Positions 47,581-60,559 of a DNA stretch of 64,000 bases are shown piece by piece; the stretch's first letter is position 1; each line of letters starts with the position of its first letter. The DNA is from Sipunculus nudus (Eukaryota; Annelida; Sipuncula; Golfingiida; Sipunculidae). A model generated the notes under the pieces. That model saw nothing but the letters and a program-made list of their open reading frames with translations. It was not told the origin of the DNA and did not search any database. Made by a program: the position numbers and the translations under genes. Location: assembly GCA_026874595.1 (NCBI GenBank), contig CM049309.1:67066926-67130925 (forward strand). Direction: 5' to 3'.

Positions 47581-50500
47581 CTGAAAAAGAAGAATAAAAA
47601 ATATTAAATTTGTTATTGGTTAGTCATATAAGGAAAGGAAATATGGGGGCAATAAGTATCAATTTTGTCTAAGGCGATCATATAATGCGATTAAACAGTC
47701 CTCGCTAGCTATCTGACACACATATACACAGACACGCACCAAAGCTAATACAGCCTTATTCGGCTCACACCTTTCTATTCACCATGTGAAGTACCAAAAG
47801 AGTTCATTAGACAAGTGAATAATTAAGATCTGCTGAGTGTGTTCAAACAAAAGTTCACTGACGATGTGTGCACCGTCAGTTAATCAAAATACACTCTTTG
47901 CATTACATTACAGTACTCCCTACTATTACCCCTTCCTCTTAACCGCATTTTTCTTTAGCAGGGTTTGCTGGGCATTGCTACAAGGTAGTTGGCACAGGGC
48001 CAAGAAAGTTACAACCAACAACAATGTGTAGTACTGTGTGTTTCAAATTTGGTTAAATACCCCTAGAGGCGAATTCGAGTAGCATCCTTTGCCAAAGAAA
48101 TCAGTGTGATAAGTTGTAAACCGAATGTACCATGATCGCCAGAACAGCGATAAACGTCACTTTTTCGAAGTAAAAACACCAGGGATTAATTTACCCACTT
48201 CACTTACTTGGGCTAAATAAGGACACATAAACAATTTAGAAACAAAACAAAAAAAACTTGTAAAATGTATGCCAGGTAGCCATTGTTCAGATTCATGGAC
48301 GTTCACACCACTAGCCAGTATTTCCGGCACATTTATGACGCATGTACGACCGGAAAATCAAGTGCACTCTTTATATCATTCTCCACACAGAAGGTCCATC
48401 TATTAACATCCTATCAACGCCTCAATAGATTTCTGACCCTGTGCGGCGTATGCCTTCACGTTAATAAAATTAACACTCCAAAGTGATAATGGTTTTAAAT
48501 TTGATGCCACATCGAAAATATACCTTAGGTATGCTCCGGTTGTGGAGGGTTATGGAAGTATATTGTATCTTTAACAATAATTTCCCCTGAGGAAAGTTCT
48601 GAAGTAAATTTAGATTATGATTGAACCTAGCTGTCTCATGAGTGTAGTGAGAAAACTACTACTATTAATAGAGCGGAATAGATAAAATTTTCTAATATGA
48701 AATGTAGACATTGAATTGCTTGTAGTGCCATCTGTCGGTGGATATTTAAATTAATTTAACCTCCGGCGTTATTTGTAACGTTCTGGTAATATTCATACAG
48801 ACCTGTACATTCAGTGCATGCACATTTAGGTTTTCATTAATCCACAGATAATTGTACTGACGTTGCCTGCGACGAAATATTGAATTTTAACTCTTTATAG
48901 ACTGAAATATATCAAAACCATGACGGATTGACCTTTTTAACTGGTTTATTAAATTTTAATGACTGAAGTTCGTCGTTTTAATGAGAGGGGCGGCTTTTTA
49001 GGAAGGGGTGCTCCCCTTCCGACCTAAAAATTTGAGAAATGGGAGAAATAGAAGAATTTGCGTTTAGTCTCTATTTCCGGCACACCTGCTCACTTGAACC
49101 AAGGTGCTTCGGATTGCATCATGGGCAATACACTGAAAAAGGGTACTCAAACACCATACGAGCCTTAGAGTACCATATATATTATATACATGTATAAAAT
49201 TTATGTTTGCCTTTGATATCGTCAGATATCTCAAGTTGTATGTATAAGAATACACATGTCCCAGGAGCAATTAAATATATGTATTTCGTTTGTATACTTA
49301 AATTTTTTTTTTTTTATTTCATCATCCGTACACAGGTCGAGGCAAAATGATGTCAGAAACTAAATTGTCTTCCCTAAAAAATTCTGTAATTTATTCATAA
49401 AATTAATCCTTATTAAGATCAAAACAAAATAAAGTAACATTTTGCTTTGATGAATAAATATTTAAAACACTGACTAGAGGGAGCGGAGAAATTGATATCC
49501 CCCCCCCTTACACTACATATACACACAAATACAAACTTACACCTGCTGATCAATTAACTATATATATATATCACAAGTCATGGTTTTTGTTTAAAATAAA
49601 GTAGCCTTTTTTCATAATATTACTTGGAGAGATGCACTCCAGCAACTGCTTCTTTGACTGCAGCGACGTCTATAGTCAAAAGCAGAAACTAACAGAGAGA
49701 CACTGCGGATTGAGCGGAAGACGAATCACTCATTCTTTGAACAGGTATCTCTAACCAAAAAGTCCGTACCTCTACCAACTTGTTAAACAGACCCCGCTGT
49801 CTGAATAGTACCAGACAACCTACTCCATCAGGTGCGAAACTGTCATTAGGTATCGAATTATGTCAAATTTTCATTAGAAATGCATGTATTGCATTGAAGA
49901 CCCCAGCATCGTATAAGCTCTGGTAGGAACAGACAAAGTGAATCCGGATCAAAATCTGGATTCAGATTTGGACACCAGTTGGTGCCCATTAATTTTGATG
50001 ATTTTCTCTCAGGCTTAAATATGAACGTTTTGACAAAAATGTTGTAAAGAGGCTAAAGGCTAAATATAAGATAAAATATCTCATGACAAATATATCACTG
50101 CTATTTAACGATCATCTGGTTCCTATATCCTGTTGCTAGGTATCATGGTGTCTCTAATGGATTCCCAGTCTCACTTCATAGGTTACTACTTGCCATATGT
50201 ATAATATTGCGAAATACAACCTTTCAACCCGGATATATTTTCTGTCCCTGTCGACCCCGATCGAGGCTCCTTTCCAGGGGTCACTCAACGAAGTTGGGAT
50301 ATGGGCCAGCTATACATAAATGCATCCTACTTCATGCTTAATCCCTCTGGTAAATCCTTGAAAAATTTAATGATTTTTCAAAGCAATGCAAGTTCTGGAT
50401 TTTAGCATTTTTTTTAAATTTCCTGAGAACACATTCTATTTCAAAAACCAAGAGGAACCAAGTCAATTTATGTGTTACCAAAGTTCTCATTTACAAATGA

Positions 50501-50650
50501 TACTTTAATATGCATAAGAATGATGAATGAAAGAGAAAGGAATGTGAGAGGATCAGACGATTTTAAAGCAAAAGGAAAACCCTGGAAGTTCCATCTGTGT
50601 GTCGTGGAAAAAAAAAATTATGAACATCTTGAAATGAAATACAATGACTG
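47581..50650. other. Upstream intron or flank, no gene seen
   Basis: AT-rich sequence with only short ORFs. Near 49528-49575, AACTTACACCTGCTGATCAATTAACTATATATA is repeated in inverse orientation at 61545-61590. Confidence 0.5.
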
Positions 50651-50689
50651 CTGAAAATCTGAGATCTGGGTTATACGGGAGGGAATACG

Positions 50690-51560
50690 GTTAAAGGAGG
50701 TAGGAATTACAAGGAATAAATTGTTGTATACAGAAAACGGAAAAGGTCTGAAATTCGTTGATGTTCAGAAGGAAGAATCGAACAAGGAGTTATTAGAAAC
50801 GCATTGTTGTACAAATGAAAAAAGGAAAGGGTTTTAACAAATCAATTGCTGCACAGAAGATCAATACATTCTTGTAGGGAAGAAAGGGCAGCAAGGAATT
50901 TATTGTTGTACAAAAAATAAGGTATTATTAGACATTCGTTATCGTACAGAAAAAAAAAGGAAATGAGTTAAATGAAATTAATTGTTGTACGGAAAAGACA
51001 GGTATTATATATACACATTTCTTGTATAGAAGAAAAAGATAAAGAAGTTATAAGAAATTTATATCAGTAGGGAAGAAACAAAAAAGAAAAATGAGATCGA
51101 GCTTACAAAAAATTCATTGTTTGAGAGAAAAACGAAAAGGAATAATCATTCGCTTCAATGTTGTAGGTAAGAAAAGGGAAAACGAGACCATCACACAATC
51201 AAACGCGTGTATTTATAGGAGACAAAGTATACGAAGGATTTATCAGTTCCTTAATGATGAACAGGAACAAAAGGAGAACATAATGCTGTGTGATGAACAG
51301 TATTGTATAGAAATAAAAAACATGAAACATGGAACATCAGATGCCTTGTGACGAACTGGAGCAAAAGGAGAACAAACGTCTGTGTGACCGAAAGTATTGT
51401 ATAGAACTAGAAAACATGAAACATTTATCATTTACCAGTGATGAACAGGGGCAAAAAAAGAACGTACAGCTCTATGACAAACAGAATAAAAAACATGAAA
51501 ATTTATCAGTTGCCCAGTGATGAACAGCAGTGAAAGAAGAACATACGGGTATAGCTATGT
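50690..51560. repeat. Degenerate purine-rich tandem array with protein-like sub-repeats
   Basis: From about 50690 to 51100, units of roughly 55-65 bases contain (A)TTTATTGTTGTACAGAA and AAAAGGAAA(G)GAGTTATTAGAAA. From about 51256 a larger unit of about 90 bases starts at 51256, 51350, 51440 and 51519 (GATGAACAGGAACAAAAGG... AACATGAAACAT). The larger unit reads as DEQEQKEN, LCDEQYCIEI and KNMKH in open frames, but frames shift between units. It is best read as an old satellite and not a gene. Confidence 0.65.
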
Positions 51561-51899
51561 GAGGATCAGGGTTATATAGAAATGTAAAAAAAAGGAAACA
51601 TTTATTGAAAATTCATCCGCCGTTGTAAGGAAAAAGCGGATACGTGGTTATTTAAATTCTGCTATTGTATAGAAAAGATGGAAAGAATGTTAGAGAAGAT
51701 AAAATATCACGGTAACAATATGGCGCAAAAGAGAAAATGCAGTTTATGCGAAATTTGCACGTTGAACATAAGACCTTTAGTATTAAAGATAAGAGGTAAT
51801 AAGACGTTTATTAACAGATATTTCGGAATTCAATTGTCCGGTATCGGTATTGTTCAGAAGAGAGTCCTTGTATACAGAAGAAAAGGAAGCCTATAGAAT

Positions 51900-52460
51900 T
51901 TTTAGATAGTCATCCGGCTCAAACCATACACAAGCTGAGACAGAAACTTAATCAATGAGCAAGCACAGATAGGACTGGCCTGATCAAAGTAAGCATCAGT
52001 AAGAGAAGACCTTGTCACATGGATAACCTGACCTGCGGGGATTGGAATGACCAGGTTGAAGTGGGGGTCTGGTGTTCCTTCCTGGGGCCCCGGGCGCAGG
52101 TTCCTACACCGTAATGGACCACCCTGCAGGCTTGGCTGTAAACAGCAGGCCAACTACCAACTTTTCGTAACGTGTATGGATCAAGTCCCAATTAATGGAA
52201 TGGCAAATTGACAGGCATTGGATGCGCCCCCGAAGAGAAGCCTTCACTCGCTGTCCAGGTCGACGATGCTCTTTTTGATGGCTGCTCAAGGCCTGTTGAG
52301 AAAAGGGACTGCAACACGCATGGGAGGCGTGCAGCAAAGATCCAGCTCCCAGCCGCCAATAACAATAACAGACACGCAAACTTTACAGTCGAAACAGCAA
52401 GCTTTGTTTGACTACAATTTGTGCAAATCAACTAAGGCTTCACCTGGACGTACTGATTAA
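51900..52460. other. GC-rich segment with overlapping ORFs, function unknown
   Basis: GC content rises and three minus-strand and two plus-strand ORFs overlap (60-91 codons). None shows a domain I recognise. On the minus strand a potential exon ends CCCCGCAG|GTCAGG near 52036, but no conserved motif supports it. It could be a decayed mobile-element piece or regulatory sequence. Confidence 0.3.
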
Positions 52461-52774
52461 CAAAAAGAGTAACCTCCGTTATCCGTATTCAAATGTCACA
52501 AAGGATGGCAAAGGCTGCTAATCTTGAGTTTGATATTTTTCTTGTAAAAACACCATTATTTACAAGACTTACGGTCGAAGCTATGGGGATGTAATTGCCT
52601 ACATATGAAGTAATATAAATACACGCAGGAAAGAAAATAATACTTTCTACCCTAAACGTGTCCTAACTTACGTTAATTGAAATAAAGCAAACCTGGCAAA
52701 AATACAAGTTAATTTGTTTCCTCCCCGTATTTTCCTCAGCATAATCGAAAATAATTGAAAATTTTCAAGTTTAC

Positions 52775-52908
52775 CTGCAAATACTGATCTACCAAATTAA
52801 TTTTCCGTTCACGGCACTCGGTAGGAATTTGCAGGGGCTCATGATAGAAGATGGCGGCCCAGTTAAAGATATCTTTGGTTCCTTTCAGTATAATGTAGGG
52901 AATTGATT
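52775..52908 (-). CDS. Candidate coding exon, unrecognised, phase-compatible with the NOL4-like gene
   Basis: On the minus strand 44 codons stay open before a good donor, CAG|GTAAAC (phase 0). They encode IPYIILKGTKDIFNWAAIF, then YHEPLQIPTECRERKINL and VDQYLQ. The acceptor I propose (AGTTAG|AATCAA) is weak. Phase 0 at the donor fits the phase-0 start of 47443-47580. The segment would fall where the missing N-terminal part of the NOL4-like protein should be, yet I do not recognise it in human NOL4. It may be an N-terminal exon that diverged, an exon of another gene, or a remnant of a mobile element. The plus strand of the same segment contains GAAGATGGCGGCC, a YY1-like site, so the composition could instead be regulatory. 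Confidence 0.45.
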
Positions 52909-52999
52909 CTAACTATTTTTGTCAAATAGTCATAGAAACTGATTTGTCTGCAGACCTCTTCCCTGGATCCAATATATACACAGCTAGTGGTTTCATCTT

Positions 53000-53700
53000 T
53001 CGTGAAGGTTTGGGCGGGGTTGTGGTCATCTGGTGACCACCTATGGTCAAGCCGATTAGCCTCTGTTGGAAGTCGCCTCTGGACCCTGGTTTCATTAACG
53101 TGAGTGTAAAATTCACAGATTGTTCTGGATTACATTATCCTCCACTCTCATGTTGGACTTATTAGTAAATTAGGGGTGAGACTTTACAAAGCCGTGCAAT
53201 GTGTCTAAAGATACGATCCTTTGAGACCTGGTGAGTAAATGAGCTTGATTCAATATATCACGGGCTAAAAGAGAGGTCCCGCTTGATGAAAGGTGTAACT
53301 ATCCTAATCAAGAGTTACTTGACCACAAAACAAAGGCTATACCACCGGCCTCCACACATTTCCGTATGACGCGCGCCGTTGCTGCCGGCCTCCACAGGAG
53401 CTACCTGACGCCATAATTAGCGAGACTGGGATGTTTGGTAACTCGCCGCAGACGACAAAGCGTCCGTGCAGTGCTCGTGTGTGTGCCAGCATTGTAATTC
53501 TTTGTCTTTCTGTTGTCCTCCCAGCCTCGCGGGGTGGGGCCACATCGTGAAGTAATCCGAGGTCCATGAAGGAGAATTAATGACAGGGATGCGCTCCTCT
53601 GCGTGATTCCCCAGGTAACAGCTTATTGACAGCGTGACCTTGGTTTGTGCTAACTTTAGGCACGCCCTGTTTGTTCACTGGACCTTCCATGAAAAGAAAA
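53000..53700. other. GC-richer segment, no gene assigned
   Basis: It contains CpG-dense stretches (around 53340-53470) and modest ORFs on the minus strand without recognisable motifs. Confidence 0.35.
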
Positions 53701-54950
53701 TGACATCGCTTGTTAAGGAGCAAAGTATAACCAGCGCAGGAATGTGGAAAATTCTCAGAAATACTTCCTAAGAATTGCTGGGACGGGTTAACCACGGTAG
53801 AGTTGGTTTTTAATCAGACATACCTGGCAAGCCTTGTACTACCTGCAGCCTCCCATATAGGATAACACCCTAACAATGTGAGCTTTGGGCATACTGAAAA
53901 CGTATGAACTATAGAGGAAATGTCCCAAATTTTCCACTCAGATATTTTTTATATAAATTTTTAAGACATGGTTCTTATTCACTTAATTCAGTGTTTTTAA
54001 TCAGCATATTTTAAGAAATTCTTTTTGAAAATATATTTTGAAATATATTTTCATGAAATAGAAAATACAAAAATAACAAAATACATAGCCCAGTTTTAAT
54101 ACATTTACATTAATATTTTTTATCTATATTAAAAACTAATTGTCCATATATATGTACCCCTCCAGTACGAGGACAATTTTTAAAATATGCAATATGAAGA
54201 GGATATTTTGAGGCACCTTAAACAAAAGATTGAGGATTTTCTGTTATTCAACTACTATTTTATATACATGTTTTTGAATAATGTATTCAATTTTAGAAGG
54301 TTGGGGTTAACGTGTGGCCGGCTTTAATATTTACACTTCTTCAAAATTAGGGTAAAAACTGGAGAAACCAAACATTCAATAGTTTGTAACATGTTGATGC
54401 CAATGTACGTTTATAACTTGCAAAATGACATTTTTTTAATGTAGTTTGTCGTGGTAAAACAATTGATATGTTTAAGTCGTATGTCAGACTTTGAATTTTA
54501 CCGGTTTCTGTAGACTAGACAGCGCACAGGACTCGGACAGCAAAGCACAGAGCGTGTAGGAAAAGTGATATTTTTCATGGTCGACCGAGCCCAAACTGAG
54601 CTTTGTAGGCTAACGGGAAGGCCGTGCCTCAATTACAGACGAATGCGCTTAAGGGGAGGGGGGGGGGGGGGGGTGGGGAGGAAAGGGGGAGGGGGATTGG
54701 GGAGGAGATTCCTCGGTGCTATGACCCAGCAGAGTGTGATAACAGAAAGACTCTCAGTATATTAAGATGCAATCTCAATGGAGTAAATCACACAGCTGTT
54801 CTTTATCCTCAACTTTAGAATTCGGAAAGTAAAAACACAATAATTTTATTGCTAGGGAATAAAAAAGATCTAAAAAATCTGAAAAATGAAAATTAATTAC
54901 AAATAAATGGGAAAAGAACACGATAAAATGAGAGATGTTTCAGCTCAACC

Positions 54951-54987
54951 GGGGGGGGGGGGGAGCCGCGGGCGCCCCCCCCCCCCC
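54951..54987. repeat. G13 ... C14 inverted homopolymer pair
   Basis: A run of 13 G, then AGCCGCGGGCG, then a run of 14 C. The two runs can pair to form a strong GC hairpin with an 11-base loop that itself contains CCGCGG. Confidence 0.95.
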
Positions 54988-57046
54988 TCTGGATCCGCCA
55001 ATGCGCCAGAGGTTGTTTCGCATCAGTTACATTTCAAGAAAAAAAAAACAATTTTTTTTACATTTCACATGCGCAAGTGAACAAAATATAAATTATAATA
55101 CCGAGGATTATGGAATTTGCGTTGAAACAATTTTAATTCAACATATTTGAACGGAGTGCGTTACCATCTTAACTACATTTATACCAACGCCCCTAGTGTA
55201 TGTAGAAGATCCAGAGCAGTGTGGGTACAGGACGTCCATACCTACAGTACCTAACTGCAGAGTTATACTCCAGTTAGCCCGATTCTGCGTAGTGTACCTC
55301 AATGGCTGGGTATTTAAAACCATGTTATGCTTCGAGACGTCTGCTTGCCGAAATATAGGCCAGGACAGGAAAACAACGGGAGCAAAATAACGCTGGACAC
55401 GAAACAGTCACAAGGTTCAGATAGTATGCTCCATGGACAGGGGAAATTTCTTTGGAAGCAATATGGGAGTTCTAAGGCACACTACATAACATCCTCCACC
55501 ACATGAAAGAAATACCAAGGCAACACATATCCGGTGCTCTGGAACGAAAACAGAAAGAACGGTTCTTTGAGGAATACTCAGAACTTTCCCCAACTGCAAG
55601 ACTGTGAAAGAGTTAATTATATGTAATATATGGGAAGGTATAACACAGGCTCAGGCAAAGGTTATTCTGATCACAGCACAAACATGAAGGCTAAAATCTG
55701 GCGTAGCTGGGCTTATGGACGTAAAATAGACTTATAATGAACACAAATAAATTTTCTTAATGTTGGTCGCTCTCTTGATTTATCTTTCGCCCCACTTAGC
55801 GCGCCTGGTGCAAATTTATCTTCTACTGTGTATAGGCGTAATGAACGAATTCTCGGTATATACTTTTATGTTTCCAGGAGAGAACAATGTATTTCAGGTA
55901 TACTTAATATGCCTATAGTGAAGGTATGGGCATCTTTATGTGTACTGAGACCCAATATCGAAAGATGGCAGAATCTGCACAGCGTAATTGAAAAGAAGGT
56001 ATCTTTCTAACGTGCCTTACGCTGTCTGAAAAGCCTGAAATACGATCAGACCGTATGTGGCTTTATGAACTTTGTTCTATTTGGTATGCTTGCATTTTTC
56101 GTGACAGATTCATGTTATACCTTTCTGTACTGGTCATGAAAAGACCGACCTGGAAAACTTGGTAAAATACCCCGGATATTTGATGAATATCTGGCCTGAT
56201 ACAAACATGCATTCCACGGGTTATACCAATTACACCTGTGATGTGGTTACCAATTGTAGAGACTGGACATACGCTTCAGTATTGAATTTTGTACATTCAA
56301 ACGTGTTAGGAAATGTGCTGGGTGCTATTTTTAAGAGCAAAAGACAGGGAAACTGCTTTGACAAACGAATAATATGAAACACATAAAAAACTTCTACCGA
56401 CACGCATAACGTCATCATGTCAGTACATGTTGTGGACACAGTTACTTTTTTTTTTGTCTACATTCACTTTAGATATTACAGATTTCCTCAAATGTGCATT
56501 TTGAGGAAAGACGGGAAAGGTAATTCATGTATGTCATTTTACGTGGTTTCTACAAGTAACTCCATGTATTCAAGTTTCATGGATAAAACGTTTTTGGTTC
56601 CATATATGATGTTTCACGGTTTCAACAAAACATTCTTATAAGAAAAAGTTTAGGTTTATAGATTTTTAAATAAAGCTAAAATGCATCATTTTACCAAATT
56701 GTATAGATAGCGATCAAGCCGCCATTCATAAGAAAAGGGTTCAAGTTTACAAACAACTGATAAACATAACGGAGAAATCAATCACAAAGAGTTGAAACAG
56801 TAAGAAACTATACATTTGGTAATGTCTAAACATTTCATTGTTCTATGCAAAAACATTGGACTTTTACAAACTTTTATCTGAATAACCAACCTCTCGATGA
56901 ACCGCTGCCTTTGTAATAAGTTTATGTTTTTCTTTTAATTCTTCTGACTATTACTTGGGACGCAGGTGAGCCACTTTATTGATTGCTATGCCGGCTGTAA
57001 GCTTCTTGGATAGTTGGCTTGGTCCGATCAATGGTGCTTTACCTCT

Positions 57047-57350
57047 TAGGTATATGTAATCGACTTGAGTCTACTGAAAATAGAAGAAAGGTGCCTGCTG
57101 GGCTTCCTAGATGCCACGGGTGTGAAATTTGACATCCGAAGCACAGATATCACAAAATGGAGGGAGTAGGACACATTTTAATACGTGACACCTCCCTTTC
57201 CACCTGCTTTAGGTGATACAATGAAAAAAAATCACTTTGCACGGCATTCCGAAAAAAGTCAACCAGCTGCTGCTTCGGGAGGATGAAGAGATCATTAAGG
57301 CAATCTGGCATCTATCTCAAGATGACCGGTAAAATAAGGATTAGATAAGG
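57047..57350 (+). pseudogene. Orphan protein-like fragments, possibly a decayed gene or retrocopy
   Basis: Two nearby plus-strand stretches read like real protein. 57050-57168 gives VIDLSLLKIEERCLLGFLDA and TGVKFDIRSTDITKWRE before a stop. 57237-57332 gives KKITLHGIPKKVNQLLLRED and EEIIKAIWHLSQDDR before a stop. Each is preceded by a CTTAG|GT sequence that could be an acceptor. I do not recognise the family. The fragments may be exons of a plus-strand gene, a pseudogene, or transposon debris. Confidence 0.3.
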
Positions 57351-60300
57351 ACAAGGACTGGAAAAGAAATTAAGCGTCAGATTAAAAAGGTTTTTTTTAT
57401 TTCGCAGAAATGCGTCCCTATAGTCAGTGTCATAGATACCTTACGAAACATATAACATATTCAAGAGGAAAGTGGTGGCATCTACATACGTCTGCGGGCA
57501 GCTACGCTTTCACAGACCTTGATCCCTAGAGCCGCTCTGGTGTCGTTTTCATGAATAATGAATAATGCATTTCATCCAATCAAATGACTCGAGTAAGCTT
57601 GTTTTACGCGGCTGCCCGAGCACGTTTAGTGCTATTTCTAGACCAAACGGTTTGCATTGCCGGAAGGGCCTCGAGAATTTTACCAATCAAAATAAAGCCA
57701 TTTGTAAACGTGTTCTTGTACAGACGGCGTGTGAACAGTGTATTGTTAACATTTTTTGGATGGATTTGATTGGCAGTTTTGATTTCGGCCCAACACTTAC
57801 AGGCTTGTTCATTTTTCATGAAACATAGACCAGAGCGATCAGCGGGATCACGGTCTGTGAAAATGTAGGGTTGGCAGTATGAAGATGAGTGAGTGTTGAA
57901 CCAATCATGAGAACCCTCCTGAAGCGATGTCGAACTACGTCGGACCGACAACACTTCAAGCTCGATCCGGGCCTGTCATAGAAAAGTTCATTCCGAAAAC
58001 AGGGTAACAAGTTCACTTCAGGAAAACTCTGCCCAATATTAATCGGCCAATCTTAACAGTATAAACAGAAATATATAAGTACATTTGTATTATAAATAAT
58101 AAGGGGATTTCTTGTAATACATTTAATGATTATGCAATTTTTGTTGAAGTGATTTTTGTGTCTGTCTTTAATGTAATTTCCTATCTGCGTACAAAATAAC
58201 AACAAATTCATATGTTTGAATATGCACCGGATGATTTTTTTTTCGATGCAGATGGAACATTAATTTTGGCGAGAAGCTCTCTCTACTGACACCGGGAGAA
58301 GTGTATAAACCGCTTCTCATCCTCGACACCGGGCCTCTGATTTGGAAGCCTGAGCCGGAATGGGGATAACCATTTCACGGCCAGAAAATTAACCAGGCGA
58401 TCTGCTTAATTAAAGTTGCATAACAATAATGCTAGGCGTTGTCCACAAATGTCTTACAATTGGTCTGGGAATTTTTAGGTGACAACTTACCTGTAGACCA
58501 TGAAATGTCAAAAAAATGACGAAAACATTTGCATGCTCATAGAGCCTCATAGTGCAGCCCGTCATGTAAAAGATGTTAAGATGTTACCTCCATGTTTGTG
58601 TGACCTACTTTCTCATAGTCGGCTGCATAAATTAGAGTACTTTCGTGACATTATCCAATCACCAGCTGTCGAATGTCCTTGTTTTTGCATATGAGTACCA
58701 TCAGTGGGCTTGTTTATTTTATTTTAAATAATTCCCCGGAATATAAATTATTTTAATTATTAAAACCTGAAACATGTTATTTTACTTGTTCACAATAGGG
58801 TTCGTACCAAAGGTGTCACTTGAAATTTAACTTTTTGCAATGAACTTTCTGGTAGAAAAAAAAATCATTTAAAACAAATCGTCATGGTTTGGTGACTAAG
58901 AGTGTTCAACGATTACTCAAAATGTTGTGAAAGGATTTTCACTGAATTTTGACAAATTGGCCTTGATGTAAGAAAACATATGAATCACTTTATTCAAAAT
59001 CTGATCCCCAGAGCTATGTTATTTTCTAGGTAACATATGACAATTAGTCTTTGGTAATAATTTCATATTATGTCATATCCAAAGAAAATACTTAAACTTT
59101 GACAGCAGCAGAGAGCCATTTTATGCAAAAGTGTCTTTTCATGCATGTGTGGTTAGTAAAAAAAATACCTGAAGTTAATAATAATAGCCATTTGATGAAC
59201 TGGATTGGGTAAACGCTGGTAATTGAACGCTGGGCAGCAGTTCTTTTTATCCCATTCAAGATAACATGAACCGGGCCAGTCCCCTTAACGCCATTTAGGG
59301 AGACATTTTGTGACAGGGCCGTCTGAGTCAGCTTCCACCGGCGCCCAAACCATATTCACCAGTTGCGCATGTTGTTTTTGAGTGAAGATCGTCAAATCGA
59401 TATATACGGTGCGAGTTACCTCGATGAGTGATTTCACTGCGCATTGCCTTGGCGCGGATGTTTCATAATTATTTACATCTGCTAATCGGATACGTATCAC
59501 ATATATACCCAGCAGCTCAGCACCGTAGGCCTATGTGAAATGTTTAATTTTCTGTTCCTTACGTGCGTAAACACGTTATTTAAGTTTGAAAAAGAAAGCC
59601 TTCTTTCAACCGTTGATTATTTTTCGAATTGACTACAACATGCTGATTTTGTGATGTGTGGTTCCATGAATTGCTTGTGGTGAAAATAGTCTAGCGCAAT
59701 TCTTAGTTTTCGTTTTGAAAATACCTCATTTATAATTATAGCACGCTTATTTACATTATATGGACTTGCGATGCCTTGAAGTTAAAAATATATCCAATGT
59801 AAAAGAAAGAGAAAGTTGTTACAATTTTCGATTTCAGATTAAGGTGTGGTTTTAGTGGTCTTTATTTAAATTTCTGTGTAAAGAACATAACTTTAAAGTC
59901 CACAAAAGAAATTGCTCATTATAAGCTCGGATCTATTTGATGTTTTAAATTCAGATTATTTTAGCTCACCGCAGAATCCATATATTTAATCGGATAAGGA
60001 TTAATTACAGAACGAACTGATAACGGAAATTATATATGCACATCGAATAATATATGAACATGCAAAATTCTATTCAAGGTATATAAGAATTTTATATCTT
60101 GGATTAAATCATCATTGTGTTGACTATTTTGCTCATTAGTAACCATATATATAGACTCACATAATGTCTAGCTTGAGCAAGATAAACATTTTAAATTTTG
60201 ATGATCATAAATAAGAATGAGTTGGGAAAATTCTGTAAAATGCGACGGTTAGTATCCTGGAAATAACTCGCAGTGCATCTGCTTTGATTTTTCAACCGCT

Positions 60301-60439
60301 CACAGTAGTCAGAAAATGCCTGCCTCCTGTGAATACCCTGCCGTAACTTTAATAGCATTTAAACGACGTTCTATACTGTTTTGCAATGTAGAACTGACTG
60401 AACTCATTTAAACTGTTTACCGAAATGCACTAGCAAAAC

Positions 60440-60440
<1 letters not shown>

Positions 60441-60489
<49 letters not shown>
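60441..60489. repeat. (TA)n microsatellite adjoining a hairpin element
   Basis: About 24 TA units. At 60508-60552 follows TATTGGTCTTTCACC...GTAAAAGACCAATA, a palindromic element; a relative is at 61617-61660. Confidence 0.97.
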
Positions 60490-60492
<3 letters not shown>

Positions 60493-60559
60493 TTATATGG
60501 GATATTGGTCTTTCACCTCGAAGAGCACCAGTATTAGACTGTAAAAGACCAATAGACCC

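Noticed and set aside
57604..57954. 116-codon minus-strand ORF
   Set aside because: Overlaps two plus-strand ORFs of similar length and has no recognisable motif or splice partners in phase.
58500..58694. Good minus-strand donor (CTACAG|GTAAGTTG) near 58490 with open frame
   Set aside because: The adjoining sequence resembles that near 1580-1625 (TGTCAAAAATGAC...ATTTGCAT.CTCATAG), so it is a dispersed repeat and not an exon.
59419..59529. Possible 37-codon minus-strand exon between CATAG and ATCGAG|GTAACT
   Set aside because: Splice signals and phase are acceptable, but the peptide has nothing in common with the NOL4 N-terminus and the length is within chance expectation.
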